Positions 1 to 9,984 of a stretch of 64,000 nucleotides of DNA are shown in pieces. Positions within the stretch are counted from its first letter, which is position 1; the number at the start of each line of letters is the position of its first letter. Below the pieces are notes generated by a model. The model was not told the origin of the DNA and made no database searches. It saw only the letters and a program-made list of their open reading frames with translations. The stretch is from Oreohelix idahoensis (lineage: Eukaryota > Mollusca > Gastropoda > Stylommatophora > Oreohelicidae), in NCBI GenBank assembly GCA_024509875.1, contig JAMPIV010019839.1, positions 124,001 through 188,000 on the forward strand, written 5' to 3'. The translations under genes and the position numbers were made by a program.

Positions 1-83
1 CAGGATTTTTTATTTGTTATTTTTGGTTACGGGCGTTTCAGTGAAACAGTTTTTATAGGAGATCTGTTTTATGTGATCAGGTT
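1..83. other. Unassigned AT-rich left edge
   Basis: I see no gene, structured RNA or repeat family here. It may belong to whatever the LINE fragment at 84-160 was inserted into. Confidence 0.3.
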
Positions 84-160
84 GTCTTTCTCCGTCTTAC
101 TTACTTTCTTAATCGTTCTTCTTCTACCTTGGGGATTAGAGGTTCGCCAGAGAGAACGCC
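84..160 (-). mobile_element. 3' tail end of a minus-strand LINE, cut off by the hAT insertion
   Basis: Read on the minus strand, this continues the LINE reading frame from 3889-4092 once the hAT element and one 8-bp target duplication are removed: a tryptophan-arginine rich C-terminus, then a proline/glycine segment, then a short AAGTAAGTAAG tail at about 100-110. The tail pattern is typical of LINE 3' ends. The fragment is old and carries stops. Confidence 0.5.
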
Positions 161-226
161 CAGGGCCGGCTCTACCGATGGCGCAACACGTGCATTTGCA
201 CGGGGCGGCAAGCTTTGGGGGCGGCA
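153..226 (+). repeat. Left end of hAT: TSD, TIR and two subterminal repeats
   Basis: The TSD AGAACGCC is at 153-160 and the TIR starts at 161. The 10-mer GGGGCGGCAA occurs at 202-211 and 217-226. The same 10-mer occurs twice at the right end in the same orientation. Short repeated subterminal motifs are where hAT transposases bind; that role is inferred here. Confidence 0.85.
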
Positions 227-280
227 AAAAATCTTTTTAATTATTTTTACAATCCCGCCAAAATATTCCGCCTGGGAGCA

Positions 281-345
281 TCGCTGGTGTAATGGTTACC
301 ACACTGCGCTAGCGATCAGGTGTTCAAGCCCGGGCGCAGGCATTT
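281..345 (+). repeat. tRNA-derived SINE-like segment inside the hAT 5' region
   Basis: A good pol III A box (TGGTGTAATGG, 285-295) is followed 37 bp later by a good B box (GTTCAAGCC, 322-330). This spacing matches tRNA-derived SINE heads. The flanks do not fold into a full acceptor stem, so this is not a functional tRNA. The SINE-like body may continue to about 420 (a run ending near AATAAA at 400), but its 3' limit is unclear. Confidence 0.5.
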
Positions 346-379
346 GTAAGAGTGTCATCGACCAGGATTTTGACTGAAT

Positions 380-983
380 AACCTGAACGGCCCCTGAAAT
401 AAACCCTCTGTGGATGGTGTCGCGGAGTGTTTGAAGGTTTCGTCTAGATTATTTTAAAATTCCTTACTTTTCTATTCCTTCACATTTTGTCTGTTTTCTC
501 TAAGAAATATTTGCACCTGCGATCTGTTCTTTAGCTGTTTTTCAAGTCTTCACTAATAGTTCTGCCATACGATCCTAATGATAGCTTCTCCTCCTACAAA
601 GGCAGTAAAAGGTATTTCTTTAGAGACGTCAGTACAATTTATTGGCTTGGTCGAAACCACAGTTGTTCCAAGAGTATTATTTTTCCATGTTCAGTGGTCA
701 ACTGAAGACCGCCACGATAAATTTTCCGGCATGGCTGAACGGGAGACGGGAATTAATTAACTTGGCGTGGGAATCAGGAGTTTATTTTTTTATCGACTGT
801 TCTATGTTGGCGGTTCGAATGTTTCAGTTGTTTTGGAGTGTGCATTCAAGGAAGTTACAGTGATAAATAAGTTTTTAAAACGTTTTATGGAAATGAGTAC
901 AGTGCTTCAGCCTCCATTCATTACTAAATAATACATTTTATTGTAGGGTTTATTAAAACAGTTTTAATATTCAAATAGATATA
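380..983 (+). other. hAT 5' non-coding region
   Basis: Between the SINE-like segment and the transposase start there is no supported ORF. Short open frames at 578-863 have no recognisable content. This region would hold the transposase promoter, but I cannot point to a clear one. Confidence 0.4.
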
Positions 984-3488
984 ATGTCCGATAAAAGAAA
1001 AAAAACTATCAGGTGCTGAATATCGGAAACGGAAACTGGAAAAAGAACGCGATATTCAAAAACATAGCGGGGTTTTACATAAATATATAAAAACTGAAAC
1101 AGCTGAGGTAGGACAGAAGAAAATAAGCAAATGTGCCGAAACAAATGATTCTGAGCTCATGGCAAGTACTTCTAACTCGGACCCCAGTAACGTAGATATT
1201 ACTAACAATGTCAAAAATGAGACTGATTTGACTGTTTCCAATTCCAGAGATTTAAGTGATGAACTTAAGAGGTACACTGATCCGGCAAGATGGAGTCCTT
1301 CTTTAAGCGATACCGAAAGACTGGAAATCGTAAAAAAAAAGGCCTGCCAGAGAGACCAAAAAATGAGTTCGTTTTTCCGCGCAGCTCTAATGGTCGGAAA
1401 TTTTCCCTAAATTTTTACACTAGGGAGCTAAGCAATGGAGAACATATTAATCGATCATGGTTAGTGTATTCAAAAGAAAAAGATTCTGTATTTTGTTTCT
1501 GCTGTAAGTTGTTTTCCTGTAATAAAATGTCACTCACTACTGATGGCTATAATGATTGGGGTCATTTGTATGTGTATCTTAATGAACACGAAAAATCTAA
1601 AAACCACTTGGAGTCCCATACAAAGTGGATTGAATTATCGTCCAGGCTTAAATCAGTACAGACAATTGATTCAATGCAACAAGAGTTATTAAATTCAGAA
1701 GTTCGACACTGGAGGAGCATAATAGAACGCCTAATTGCTATTGTCCAGTTCTTGAGCCAACAATGCTTGCCATTTCGTGGAACATCTGATAAATTATATG
1801 ACCCTAACAATGGAAATTTTTTTAAAGCTTCTTGAACTGATTGCCAGATTTGATAGTGTTATGTGTGAACATTTAATGAGAGTAGCTCGTGGATTGACCC
1901 AACATTACCTTGGGAAAAACATTCAAAATGAATTAATTGCTCTTCTCTCTGGAAAAATAAAAAAAAATAATAATTTCTATGGTGGAGAAAGCTAAATATT
2001 ATAGCATAGTTGCAGACTGTACTCCCGATGTAAGTCACATTGAACAATTAACACTAATTGTAAGATTTGTTAATACGAATCCAGATGATATCAACATTCA
2101 TGAGCATTTTCTTGGTTTCATTGCTGTAGAAGCCACTACAGGCTCAGCGTTAACCGAATGCATTCTAAGAAAATTGTCAGACATGGATATTCCAATCGCA
2201 AACATGCGTGGCCAGGGGTATGACAATGGATCAAATATGAAAGGAAAACATTCAGGAGTTCAACAACGTATTAGGGACTTGAACCCGAGAGCTTTTTATA
2301 TCCCTTGCTGTTCTCATTCTCTCAACTTGGTGGTCAATGATGCCGCGATGTCATCTAGAGAAGGGGTTTTATTTTTTGAAACGGTTCAGAAATTGTATGT
2401 GTTTTTCTCAGCGTCAACACTGCGTTGGGGAATCCTTAAGAAACATATTACAACTCTAACGCCCAAGCCACTAAGTACAACTCGCTGGGAATCTAGAATC
2501 GAGGCCATTCGTCCTTTAAGATATTATATTGAGGAATTTTATGATGCATTGATAGAAATTGCTGATGACGAGTCAGTAGACAAAATGGCGAGACATGAAG
2601 CTGAAACCCTTGCCCTAAAACTCAGAGATTTTAAATTTTTATGTTGTCTGGTTATATGGCACTATGTTTTAAACGAAATTAATGTTGCTAGTAAACTGTT
2701 GCAAAGCATAAAAATGGAATTGACTAGTGCCATAACAACTTTGAGAAATGTTCTCCAGAGCCTTAAGAATCTCAGAAATGATAAATCATTTCAAAATTTT
2801 CTTGTTGATGCTACAACATTAGCTGAGAAAGTTGAAGCTGATCCTGATTTGATACCAACGTTTGAATGTACTAGAGTGCGTCGGCAGAAAAAGGAACACA
2901 ACTATGAAGCAAGAGATGAACCTATTTTAGATCCCAAAACTAAATTCAAAATTGAATTTTTCTTTTTTATTATTGATGTTGCAACTAATTCTATTGAAGA
3001 AAGGTTCGAGCAATTGGAACATCACAGTTCACATTTTTCCTTTTTATATAACATCCCTAAATTGAAATCTGAGATGACAAATGAGCTCTTAAACAAATGT
3101 AGAAACCTAGAAAGCATTTTAACACATCAAGAAAATAGAGACATTGATGCCATTGAGCTATGTGATGAACTGAAAGTAGTATCCAAATTAGTACCAGAAA
3201 ATACTCCACCAATTGAAGTTCTTCGTTACATTATTGAAAATAACATTGCTCCTAATGTCGCTATAGCCTTAAGAATATTACTAACTTTGCCGGTAACGGT
3301 AGCAAGTGGTGAGCGTAGTTTTTCAAAACTGAAGCTTATTAAAACTTATTTACGCTCAACAATGGCCGAAACTAGATTGGAAGGACTTGCCATGATTTCA
3401 ATTGAACATGAAATCGGTCAAAAAATTAGACTACGCAGACCTTATTTCTGCTTTTGCAAATATGAAAGCAAGAAAAGTGTCTTTTTAA
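984..3488 (+). pseudogene. hAT transposase, ZMYM1-like, with five homopolymer frameshifts
   Basis: Cut-and-paste transposase acting in the nucleus on the element's own ends. ATG at 984 opens a basic N-terminus beginning MSDKRKK. A TTF-type zinc-finger region with FCFCCKLF and HEKSKNH lies at about 1490-1610. The core starts near 1985 with SIVADCTPD and continues with RGQGYDNGSNMKG and CCSHSLNLVVND (about 2205-2340). The C-terminal hAT dimerisation motif is VASGERSFSKLKLIK (about 3298-3345). The frame breaks at five short runs: A at about 1001-1005, A at 1332-1340, T at 1817-1823, A at 1962-1970 and A at 3420-3425. Past the last, another frame gives a family-like C-terminus ending at TAA 3486-3488; otherwise the open frame runs to 3523. 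Apart from these indels the frame is open, so the gene may be intact in reality. Confidence 0.85.
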
Positions 3489-3523
3489 GCAGTATATACT
3501 TCAAACAATATAAATTCAAATAA
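1979..3523 (+). CDS. hAT transposase catalytic and dimerisation region (open segment)
   Basis: This is the longest uninterrupted part of the transposase (514 codons). It covers the RNase H-like core, the insertion domain and the C-terminal dimerisation domain. The first acidic residue is in the ADCTPD motif, the second in GQGYDNGSNM, and the conserved C..H pair is in the CCSHSLNL motif. It is a fragment: its first ATG is internal to the protein and its last 12 or so codons appear to be out of frame. It is listed separately because it is the strongest evidence for the family. Confidence 0.85.
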   Translation: MVEKAKYYSIVADCTPDVSHIEQLTLIVRFVNTNPDDINIHEHFLGFIAVEATTGSALTECILRKLSDMDIPIANMRGQGYDNGSNMKGKHSGVQQRIRDLNPRAFYIPCCSHSLNLVVNDAAMSSREGVLFFETVQKLYVFFSASTLRWGILKKHITTLTPKPLSTTRWESRIEAIRPLRYYIEEFYDALIEIADDESVDKMARHEAETLALKLRDFKFLCCLVIWHYVLNEINVASKLLQSIKMELTSAITTLRNVLQSLKNLRNDKSFQNFLVDATTLAEKVEADPDLIPTFECTRVRRQKKEHNYEARDEPILDPKTKFKIEFFFFIIDVATNSIEERFEQLEHHSSHFSFLYNIPKLKSEMTNELLNKCRNLESILTHQENRDIDAIELCDELKVVSKLVPENTPPIEVLRYIIENNIAPNVAIALRILLTLPVTVASGERSFSKLKLIKTYLRSTMAETRLEGLAMISIEHEIGQKIRLRRPYFCFCKYESKKSVFLSSIYFKQYKFK

Positions 3524-3833
3524 TGTGAAAATAGTGCTAAAAACTATAACATGTACATACTACAATTAAGTGTTTGTGACTCAGCAGTTCATCGTTCCAC
3601 ATGAGAAGAGCATGCCCTATATGTAAGTAATGTAACTACATTTATTTCATATAATTGTCTCTAATAAAGTCAATCTTTTATTTTATGATTATACAGTATT
3701 TTCATCAATTTATCAATACATTATTATTAATGGTACTATTTAAAATTAGGCTAGTGGTCATGAAATTAATGTTGAAGCTTGTTTAATAACATGATGGTTT
3801 CAAAAATTTCAAACGTTAATTTGAGGTTGGGCT
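3524..3833 (+). other. hAT 3' non-coding region
   Basis: AT-rich, with an AATAAA at about 3662 that could serve as polyadenylation signal. No ORF. Confidence 0.35.
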
Positions 3834-3896
3834 GGGGCGGCAAGGTATGGTATTGCACGGGGCGGCAAAATTCCTAGGGCCGGCCCTGAGAACGCC
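3834..3896 (+). repeat. Right end of hAT: two subterminal repeats, TIR and TSD
   Basis: GGGGCGGCAA lies at 3834-3843 and 3859-3868, in the same orientation as at the left end. The TIR ends at 3888 and the TSD AGAACGCC is at 3889-3896. The 16-mer TTGCACGGGGCGGCAA occurs exactly at both ends (196-211 and 3853-3868) as a direct repeat. Confidence 0.85.
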
Positions 3897-4092
3897 ATTC
3901 TGTCTTGTCGGCTGTCTTTCTCCTGGTTTTGTTCCAATCTAGTCAACGGTCCTTTATGAATTGTTTAGCGTTGTCCTCCCAACGAACTCTGGGTCGTCCT
4001 AGAGTTCTAGATCCCCGACTCTTAATTCCCCATAGTTGTCGTGTTAGCTGATCTTCTTCCATTCTGCAGACACGGCCAAATCATCGTAAGTG
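3889..4092 (-). mobile_element. LINE ORF2 C-terminal remnant interrupted by hAT
   Basis: Minus-strand translation gives RVCRMEEDQLTRQLW, then a GRPRVRWED motif and an aromatic/basic tail. This is the usual C-terminal signature of APE-type LINE polyproteins (a GH/RM motif followed by GRP..W). It runs without a gap into 84-160 when the hAT element is removed. The clade is uncertain and stops are present. Confidence 0.6.
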
Positions 4093-4194
4093 GGATTACC
4101 ATCCACTTTCCTGACCTTTGACTAACCCTACAAGATGCCTGTGGAAGTAGTTGTATTGTTACTTATTTGCTTAATGAGATACGTGAAGCTTCAG

Positions 4195-4300
4195 GTTGTG
4201 CGGAATGAAGACATCCTTGACATTTCCCTTTCTGTCACTTTCCAGCAACCCGCGCCATACACAAGCACAGAAAGCACGCAGCTCTCGTATAATCCCAACT
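4195..4300 (-). mobile_element. LINE-1 family RT C-terminal scrap
   Basis: Minus-strand translation reads SCVLSVLVYGAGCWKVTERE, closely matching the same stretch of the LINE at 7783-11160 (SCVLSVLLYGAECWRVTEKE). It is an isolated fragment of about 100 bp of the same family. Confidence 0.6.
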
Positions 4301-4520
4301 TGGAATCCGTGCATTGTTAACACTGTTAACGTATTTAAAAGGATGTGTTTGATAAATACCTCATCTTGTAAAGTTCAATTACTCATGAAAGGAAGCTGTT
4401 ATATACCCTTCCCCCTTTTCCCTGGTTGTAGGAAAGTATAGGGCTTCACCAAGCTCGTGGTGTGACTTGTCGTTGTATCTTTTAAATACAGTTAACTGAA
4501 TTTTAGTTTATTTTATGTCA

Positions 4521-4548
4521 CTGATGAAGACACGTTTATCGAAATATC
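4521..4548 (+). other. Degenerate hammerhead-like core (weak)
   Basis: CTGATGA followed 13 nt later by GAAA resembles the conserved core of hammerhead ribozymes, which Penelope-like retroelements carry. The segment between them does not pair into a proper stem II, so at best this is a decayed copy. Chance is a real alternative. Confidence 0.2.
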
Positions 4549-4651
4549 ATCTTATTTGTTGTTGTGCCACCATCAAGCCGACTTGTACGTTGATCTAAAT
4601 GTTCTAATTTAAAATATGATAATTCTTCGTCTCATCAACCTTTTTCATCTG

Positions 4652-4800
4652 TGACAGAATGGGGCGACACCTATCGATCTCTGTTTCACTCCGGCAGTAT
4701 CGGTACATTTGTGGTACTGATTTTTATTGCGTGCTTTCAATTGTCGCACTTTCTTTCGTTCTCTGCTATGTTTAGCAGATATTATGTATTCTCCTTCCTA
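4652..4800 (+). repeat. Dispersed repeat R1, copy 1
   Basis: The stretch starting near GTGACAGAATGG and running through CTCTGT.C.CT.CGGCAGTA aligns, with many substitutions and small gaps, to 14543-14700 in the same orientation. Family unknown; no coding content is supported. Confidence 0.5.
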
Positions 4801-5015
4801 CACCCCTCTCAGGGATACGTTATAACGTCGGTTTGTTTCCTGTCCCTTCGCTAAGCTTTGCAAGGAGCGGTAGAAATAATATTAAAGACAGGCAGGATGA
4901 TAAAATTCCTTTGTATCACATCTTGGCCACGAAGGATTAGCCCCACGAAAATCGCCAGTGTATTAGCTTAGCGCTAATAAAGGCCAGAGTACGAGGAGAC
5001 AACTGATGGACATAC

Positions 5016-6884
5016 ACAGATAAGAGATTACTTTCTGATAAAGTAATGATTTGTTACTTCTTACACACATTTTCTTGTGAGGTTATCGACGTGTTCGTGA
5101 GTTGGTACACACGTCAATCGGATGTTTACAGCCAATTTTCAGAAAAGTAATGTTTGAAATGTTGCACTAGATGAGTCATGCAAAATATTCAAATCAGATT
5201 GGCTGATCAGTTGTGCGCCATAACAACGAATGCGTGGGAAGGCAGTGAATATAACCTGACGCTTCAGTCAGTCAAAACTACTGTGAGAAATCGCTTGCCA
5301 AGACTACAGACTTTGCCAGAGTGAAGCCTAGAATTCAGAATTCCTTCTTAACATACCGGACACCTTTTATTTGAGTATTTATCAGGACTTACAAAAACAG
5401 CCCAGGAAATCTCTATCATTTTAAACAAGGAAACCGGGACTGAGGGAACTGAAGGACCACACACGGAGTCAGAGAGGGAATCTATTGTTAAAACAACGAC
5501 ACCCCAGACGCGTGTAAGAGGCCGATTCAAGTCTCTTTTATTCATCTGAGCAAAATGTCTGTGAGCCAGGATTGGCGTAAGTTGTCATTTTACATTCTAT
5601 ATTTTATTACTAACATGTGAACTAACTTGATTGCCAGTTTCTGAAAAGAGACCTAAACGCATAAAGAGTCCCAGGTTCTATATGGAGCAGGAAGGGAAAG
5701 ATGAACGAAATTATGTACATTCTAATCATAATACTTACAGTTTCAAACCAGTGTAAATGTCGATGTTAACATATTCACTTTTAAAATTACTGGGAGTTTC
5801 AAACTTTTCAATCAGTGTAAACATAAATGAAAACATATTCAATTTATGTTGTGAACACTTTTCAAATCAGTGGAAATGTAGATGTAAACATATTATACGA
5901 GATCTGTACTATTAACCTTTTCATTTAAATATAAAGTACCTAAGAAAGCTATTCAATTGAAATGTAAGGAAAGTTTTATCCCGAGGGATTAAATTTAATT
6001 CTCATCCAGGGTAAATTCTGAGTTAAATGGGATGGTGGTATGGGAGGATAAGAACCCATACCTATGTGTTGGAAAACGCAATACTCAGGAGAGCGTTTTG
6101 TTTCTATTCTTTTACCATAGTTATTGGTGGTGGTACCAGCTGACGGGTACTATCTCTGGAACAATAAAGGAACAGTGGCCTGCGCTTTAAGACGAAGGAC
6201 CAACTTTGCCGTTACTCCTTGACGTTCTGGGAACGTACGGCACCTTTACGATTGCCCAGCGACGAGCGTAAACAGCGAGACAGTCTACCAAGAACTAACA
6301 CAGCGGGAGAAGAAACTACCATTGGCAGCTAAGTGCAAAATATCCGCTGCTAAAAGTGACCTCCTTTATTCAGTTAAATCCCACCACAACAATGATGAAA
6401 AACTTTTCCTAAAATATTATTCAATTCTTTAAACTTGTTAAAACCTAAAGTGATTATTAAATTTTGTTATTTGTAATGTTACAAATTTAACTTCGATTTA
6501 ATCATTTTAAAGTTACTGCATGTTTGTCTTAGTCAATTTACTACACACACAGTCTAAACAGAGCTATACCAGAATAGTAAGAATTCCACTGAGTACGTCA
6601 GGGGTGGGGTTTGAACGAGCTGAAATTAATAAGTGCTTAATTCTTAACAAAAATTGTCGGCAGATTCTAGAATTAACATGCTCATTCAAATGCAGCAGTT
6701 TTCGCTTATCTGAATATCTTGTGAAAACTCATCTGTGGTAGAAGCGTCATTAACCTTCTATCTACATATCTGCCAAGAGTAATCTTGTGCGAAGGTAGAC
6801 ACCTTTGAAGCCCATATTAGATACTCTTGAGTTTTGGCCCCTGTTGGACCACTACTGCAAAGTAGGGGAGGCAATACCGTCACA
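5016..6884 (+). repeat. Repeat family R2, copy A (contains a 544-bp intron-like segment)
   Basis: This 1,869-bp stretch aligns end to end with 42162-43475 (1,314 bp). Almost all of the length difference is one segment, 5577-6120, that starts GTAAGT and ends CATAG. A TATA-like element (GAATATAACC, about 5248) followed by TTCAGTCAGT about 15 bp later looks like a pol II core promoter. A short frame begins at ATG 5555 just before the splice-like junction. The last 300 bp form a module that also occurs alone at 56280-56585 and 62204-62513. It has no long ORF and the class is unknown: a solo LTR, a non-autonomous retroelement or a spliced host transcript copy are all possible. Confidence 0.7.
5577..6120 (+). 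other. Candidate spliceosomal intron in repeat copy A
   Basis: The left side ends ATTGGC before 5577. The segment begins GTAAGTTGTC and ends TTTACCATAG at 6120, and the right side starts TTATTGGTGG. In copy B the two outer sequences are joined exactly (ATTGGC at 42711-42716 then TTATTGGTGG). Exact loss between GT and AG is what splicing plus reverse transcription would give. Confidence 0.65.
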
Positions 6885-7782
6885 TCATCCTCATTTCGCT
6901 TTCTCCATGCGTTGTTAATTTATGTATTGCAGTAGAGAGGTAGTTACCATGCTTTTTGTAACATTTAAAAGTTTCGTTGGTCCAACATATTTTTGTGTCT
7001 TTAATTTTGTGTGCTCCAAAGGAGGGAAAGAATAGGCATGTCATAGTAGTCCATTACGTAAGGTTGGTCATGATGTCAGTTGCCCAATCCTCTAAAAATT
7101 TAATGGCAAAAAAAGTTTCAGTAATATGGAAGGAAATTAGAAACAAATTCAAAAGGAATAAAGAAAATCGGATTGAAAATTAAAGTTAGAAAATGGTGTA
7201 AAAACTGGAAAATTAATTTTAATATTTTAGAAGGAGTAGTAAGCAGAAGGAATGGAATTTTTCATCAACAAAATTTCTGATAATAAGGGAATAATAATCT
7301 GCAAAAAAAGGATTATTACAGATAGACATGGTAATGCTAGAAATGTTAGAGTATCCTGCAACAAATATGACAAAAAAGATATTAATATAATCTACAACGC
7401 ATTTCTTCTGAAACAATATTTTGAAAGGGTAAATGTCTTAAGGCTTACCCAGCTTAACAGAAAGAAATATGGAATCCATACAAATGTAGGGAAACAACCA
7501 ACAATTACAATTCTATAAAAAAAAAGTCAATTACAAATATTTGATTGATCTCAGAAATATTTGAAACGCATAAAATACTTTCATATAGTGTAAAGCATAA
7601 TAGATAATATAAAAAATAATCAAGGAATGACTGTTCATAATGGTAACAACTGCCACAACAGCGAACACAAATTTATATATATGCTGCATTTTTTTACTTT
7701 ACTTTCCTTGCCAGCTGGGGAAGGCGATCATGTCTCTCAATGCTTCCCAGTATTTTTATTTGAAATCGTTTGCCACACTTCT
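6885..7782. other. AT-rich interval without recognisable gene
   Basis: Short open frames occur (6977-7183 and 7252-7518 on the plus strand) but show no domain I recognise and no neighbouring support. The composition is A-rich on the plus strand. Confidence 0.35.
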
Positions 7783-8004
7783 TCCTCTTCTTCTTTGATC
7801 CTTAGACGCCGACCGTCAAAGCAGTAAGTGGCCATCACGCCTAGTGGCGTCTTGTAGGGCAACAACAAATTGATTCCAATTTGCTCGGTCGGTGGCCATC
7901 CTTCGTACAGTGCCCCAACTCTGGTTCATTCTTTGCATCTCAGCCTACACAGTCCTCCGCCAAGTTGTTTTTGTTCAGCCTATCTTTCGTTTTCCTTCAG
8001 GGGT

Positions 8005-9795
8005 TCAAAGCATAGCTGCTCTTGTGATGGCATCGGGGTCTCTTCTGAGGACGTGGCCAACCCAGCTCCAGCGTCTGCCAGCTATGATAGTGTGCATGTC
8101 CGCTTGCTTGCTCCGAGTAAGCAGATCTTGGTTGGTGATGGTATTCGGCCAAAAGATTCGGTGAATTTTTCTTTGGCATGTTGTGTGAAAAGATGACAAT
8201 TTCGACATTTCCTTCTCTGTAACTCTCCAGCATTCCGCACCATATAGAAGCACAGAAAGCACACAGCTCTGATATAATCTTAATTTTGTCCTTGTGCTGT
8301 ACTGAGAGGACTTCCAGATGTTGTTTAGACTAAAAAAGGCTGTCTTTGCTTTGTTCATTCTGTTGTTGATGTCTTTGCTAGCTCCGCCGTCTGGTGTTAC
8401 TATGTATCCTAGGTATGTAAAGGTGTCTGTCTGTTCCAGTTGCTGATTCCTTACTGATATGGGCTCAGGGTTGCTCACATTGAGCGTCATGACCTCTAAC
8501 TCCTTTAGATTGATGTTCAAGCCCACCTGCTGGCTATACTTATTAAGCCTATCCGTTTTTTCCTGGATGTGTTGATGTAAATGTGCTAGTAGTGCAATTT
8601 CATCTGCATATTCCAGATCTTCTAATGTAGAAAATGTAGTCCATCTTATTCCTCTTGGACTGCCCTCTGTTGTCTGGCGCATCACCCAGTCTATGACTGT
8701 TAAAAATAGAGTGGTTGATAAGTTGCATCCCTGTCGTACTCCTGTCTTCACCTCAAAGGTTAGGTTGCTCTGCCCAATGCTACACGTAAAGTTGGCATAG
8801 AGGCTTTTTATGATTGACACTATGCAGCTTGGAATTCAATAAGCACTCAGTATTTTCCATTAACTGTCCCTATGTATACTGTCAAAAGCCCTTTCAAAAT
8901 CAACGAAATTAATGTACAGCTGTCTTTGCAATTCTGAGCACTGCTCTATAATGTTCCTGAGGGTAAATATATGATCTACACATCTTCTGTTCTTTCTAAA
9001 TCCTGCTTGTTCTTTCCTCAGTTTGTGGTCTACTGCTTTTTAAATTCTCTGTGTAATTATCCTGCCTAGTATTTTGCTGGGAACTGAGAGAAGAGTGATT
9101 CCTCTCCAATTATTGCAGTCTGCAAGATCTCCCTTCTTGGGCAATATGACAATTATTCCTTTGTTCCACTCCGTTGGTGTTGTCCCTGTTTTCCAGACTT
9201 GTGCAAATAGTGGTTCTAATAGTTCTGCTGCTAGCTCAGGGTCTGTCTTAAATAGCACTGCATTTAAGTTATCATGGCCAGGAGCTTTTCCATTATTTAA
9301 CCCTTTGATTGCTGTGATGATTTCTTCTTTTCGTGGAATGTCTGTATTAACATCTAGATCGTTTTCAGCCTCAGGAACATTCAATTGTGTCTCTGGTGGT
9401 TCCTTATTCAGAGTTTCTCTTACATGCTCTGCCCATCTTGTTTCCAGTCCCTCTGCTGTTGTGATGAGATTTCCTTGCTTATCTCTTACTAATGTAATAT
9501 TGTTTGCACCTCGTTTTCCACTGATGATTTTAGTTATTTTGTATACTGTGCTTTGTTCATTTCTCAGTGCTGCCTCTTCTGCCTGTCTTGCAAGATCGTC
9601 TAGGAAATTCCTTTTGTTGGCTCGGGATTGGCGTTTAATTTCCTTGTCTAGCTGACTGTACTGTTCGCTATATTGTTGCTTTAACCTGGGGGACTTCGCT
9701 TCTGTTTTCTTTCTTTTCATTTCCTTTCTCATCTTTATGGTGTTTAGTGTTTCTGGTGTTATCCAGTCTTGCTTCTTCCTTTCTTTGAATCCCAA
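8005..9795 (-). pseudogene. LINE-1 linker, reverse transcriptase and C-terminus
   Basis: Target-primed reverse transcriptase. Minus-strand motifs in order are NNGKAPGHDNLNA, IIVILPKKGD, NWRGITLLSVPSKILGRI, AGFRKNRRCVDHIFTLR, FVDFERAFDS, TGVRQGCNLS and the active-site box, which reads YADE instead of the usual FADD/YADD. It continues with KLRLYQSCVLSVLLYGAECW and SWVGHVLRRDPD. The frame is lost between about 8820 and 9040, where the RT palm is still readable in another frame. The changed second catalytic aspartate plus the breaks make this copy dead. Confidence 0.85.
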
Positions 9796-9984
9796 GCATG
9801 ATTTGCTTCTTTCCTTCGTATATTGTTGAAATGGTGTTGAATGTCTGGTCTATATCATCAGTCAATGTCTTTTCCTGACTTTTGGCAAATTGATATCGCT
9901 TCTTTACATTAGCCACAAAAGCTTTTCTGGTAAGGGGGTCCTTCAATTTGCTGATGTCAAACCTTTTCTGTATAGTTACAGTTG

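Larger units (their letters stand above)
161..3888 (+). mobile_element. hAT-superfamily DNA transposon (ZMYM1-like), complete with TIRs and TSD
   Basis: The element is 3,728 bp. It starts CAGGGCCGGCTCTA and ends TAGGGCCGGCCCTG, a near-perfect 14-bp terminal inverted repeat with one mismatch, and is flanked on both sides by AGAACGCC (153-160 and 3889-3896). An 8-bp target duplication and CAG-type ends are hallmarks of hAT. It encodes a transposase with TTF-type zinc finger, catalytic core and C-terminal dimerisation region. It contains a tRNA-like SINE segment near the left end and lies inside a minus-strand LINE fragment. The perfect duplication argues for a fairly recent insertion. Confidence 0.93.

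Noticed and set aside
7252..7518. 88-codon plus-strand ORF
   Set aside because: A-rich composition, no recognisable motif and no second copy to show conservation.
9074..9655. 193-codon plus-strand ORF
   Set aside because: Antisense shadow of the LINE-1 RT and linker.
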